Assembly: GCF_036802865.1 (NCBI RefSeq)
Contig: NZ_DAIRVK010000008.1
Span: 1-6,441 of the forward strand
Length of the DNA: 6,441 bases
Source: Sulfurospirillum sp036802865
GTDB lineage: Bacteria; Campylobacterota; Campylobacteria; Campylobacterales; Sulfurospirillaceae
Reading direction: 5' to 3'
In this document: positions 6,387 to 6,441 of the stretch, piece after piece
Position numbering within the stretch: the stretch's first letter is position 1
Layout: the number at the start of each line of letters is the position of its first letter
Notes under the pieces: model-generated
The model's database searches: none
Told to the model about the DNA's origin: nothing
Seen by the model: only the letters and a program-made list of their open reading frames with translations
Translations under genes and position numbers: made by a program

Positions 6387-6441
6387 GGGAGTGTTAGAAA
6401 TTCCGTGTCAACTTGGTAAAATAATATTAAGGATTGACAAT
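6387..6441 (+). mobile_element. Candidate left end of an IS256-like insertion sequence, running off the window
   Basis: The sequence GGGAGTGTTAG (6387-6397) followed by AAATTCCGTGTCAACTTGG (6398-6416) resembles, from memory, terminal inverted repeats of IS256-family elements. In those, a short outer block is followed by AATT and a TGTGT-A-A motif (IS256 itself has TAATTGTGTAAAAG). A ribosome-binding-like AAGGA at 6429-6433 sits eight bases from the window edge, where a transposase start codon could follow. TTGACA at 6434-6439 could instead be a -35 element. The opposite end, the transposase and the target duplication lie outside the window, so this is an inference from one end only. Confidence 0.4.

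Larger units (their letters stand above)
5787..6441. other. Gap of about 650 bases without an intact gene
   Basis: This right-hand stretch contains no recognisable intact gene. It holds the weak promoter candidate near 5810, the possible decayed frame (5838-6053) and the IS-like end (6387-6441). Between 6054 and 6386 I see only very AT-rich sequence, small inverted repeats (for example the 12-base palindrome at 6291-6302 and TTTGTG-T-CACAAA at 6359-6371), and two tiny plus-strand open frames (6094-6183, 29 codons; 6245-6346, 33 codons) that are not convincing genes. Confidence 0.7.

Overview
The window is AT-rich DNA from a Gram-negative bacterium. The best guess is a member of the Campylobacterota (Sulfurospirillum/Sulfurimonas-like). 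The grounds are the low GC, the prepilin leader style (MKKAFTMLELVFVI), and promoters with a TTTAAG-like element upstream of a TATAAT-type -10 box. The taxon is inferred, not proven. All five intact genes lie on the minus strand, so transcription runs right to left.

Left block (about 1-2530): a compact three-gene operon. pabA (glutamine amidotransferase subunit for 4-amino-4-deoxychorismate/anthranilate synthesis) comes first. Its stop overlaps the start of a GT-C (family 39-like) membrane glycosyltransferase by four bases (ATGA). That gene is followed 12 bases later by a GspH/FimT-type pseudopilin. A plausible promoter lies just upstream of pabA. A second strong promoter-like sequence at the left edge points out of the window and probably starts the next transcription unit.

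Middle gap (2476-3198): over 700 bases with no intact gene. On the minus strand it holds a coding-looking frame with a good ribosome binding site, broken by three stop codons and one apparent frameshift. It is best read as a decayed gene of unknown family.

Right block (3199-5786): a two-gene unit of about 25% GC by hand-counted samples, against up to about 43% in pabA. It encodes an MBOAT O-acyltransferase (AlgI/DltB/PatA-like) and an AlgJ/AlgX-like SGNH-type O-acetyltransferase, joined by a one-base TAATG overlap. Together they should carry acetyl groups across the inner membrane and place them on an extracytoplasmic glycan. No glycan synthesis genes are visible, so the substrate is unknown.

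Right gap (5787-6441): no intact gene. It contains a possible second decayed frame and, at the far edge, a sequence that resembles the terminal repeat of an IS256-type insertion sequence running off the window. The low GC, the decayed coding remnants and the IS-like end suggest that the acetylation pair sits in an accessory, horizontally acquired segment next to a more conserved housekeeping operon. I see no CRISPR array, tRNA, rRNA or evidence for a wholly new system.
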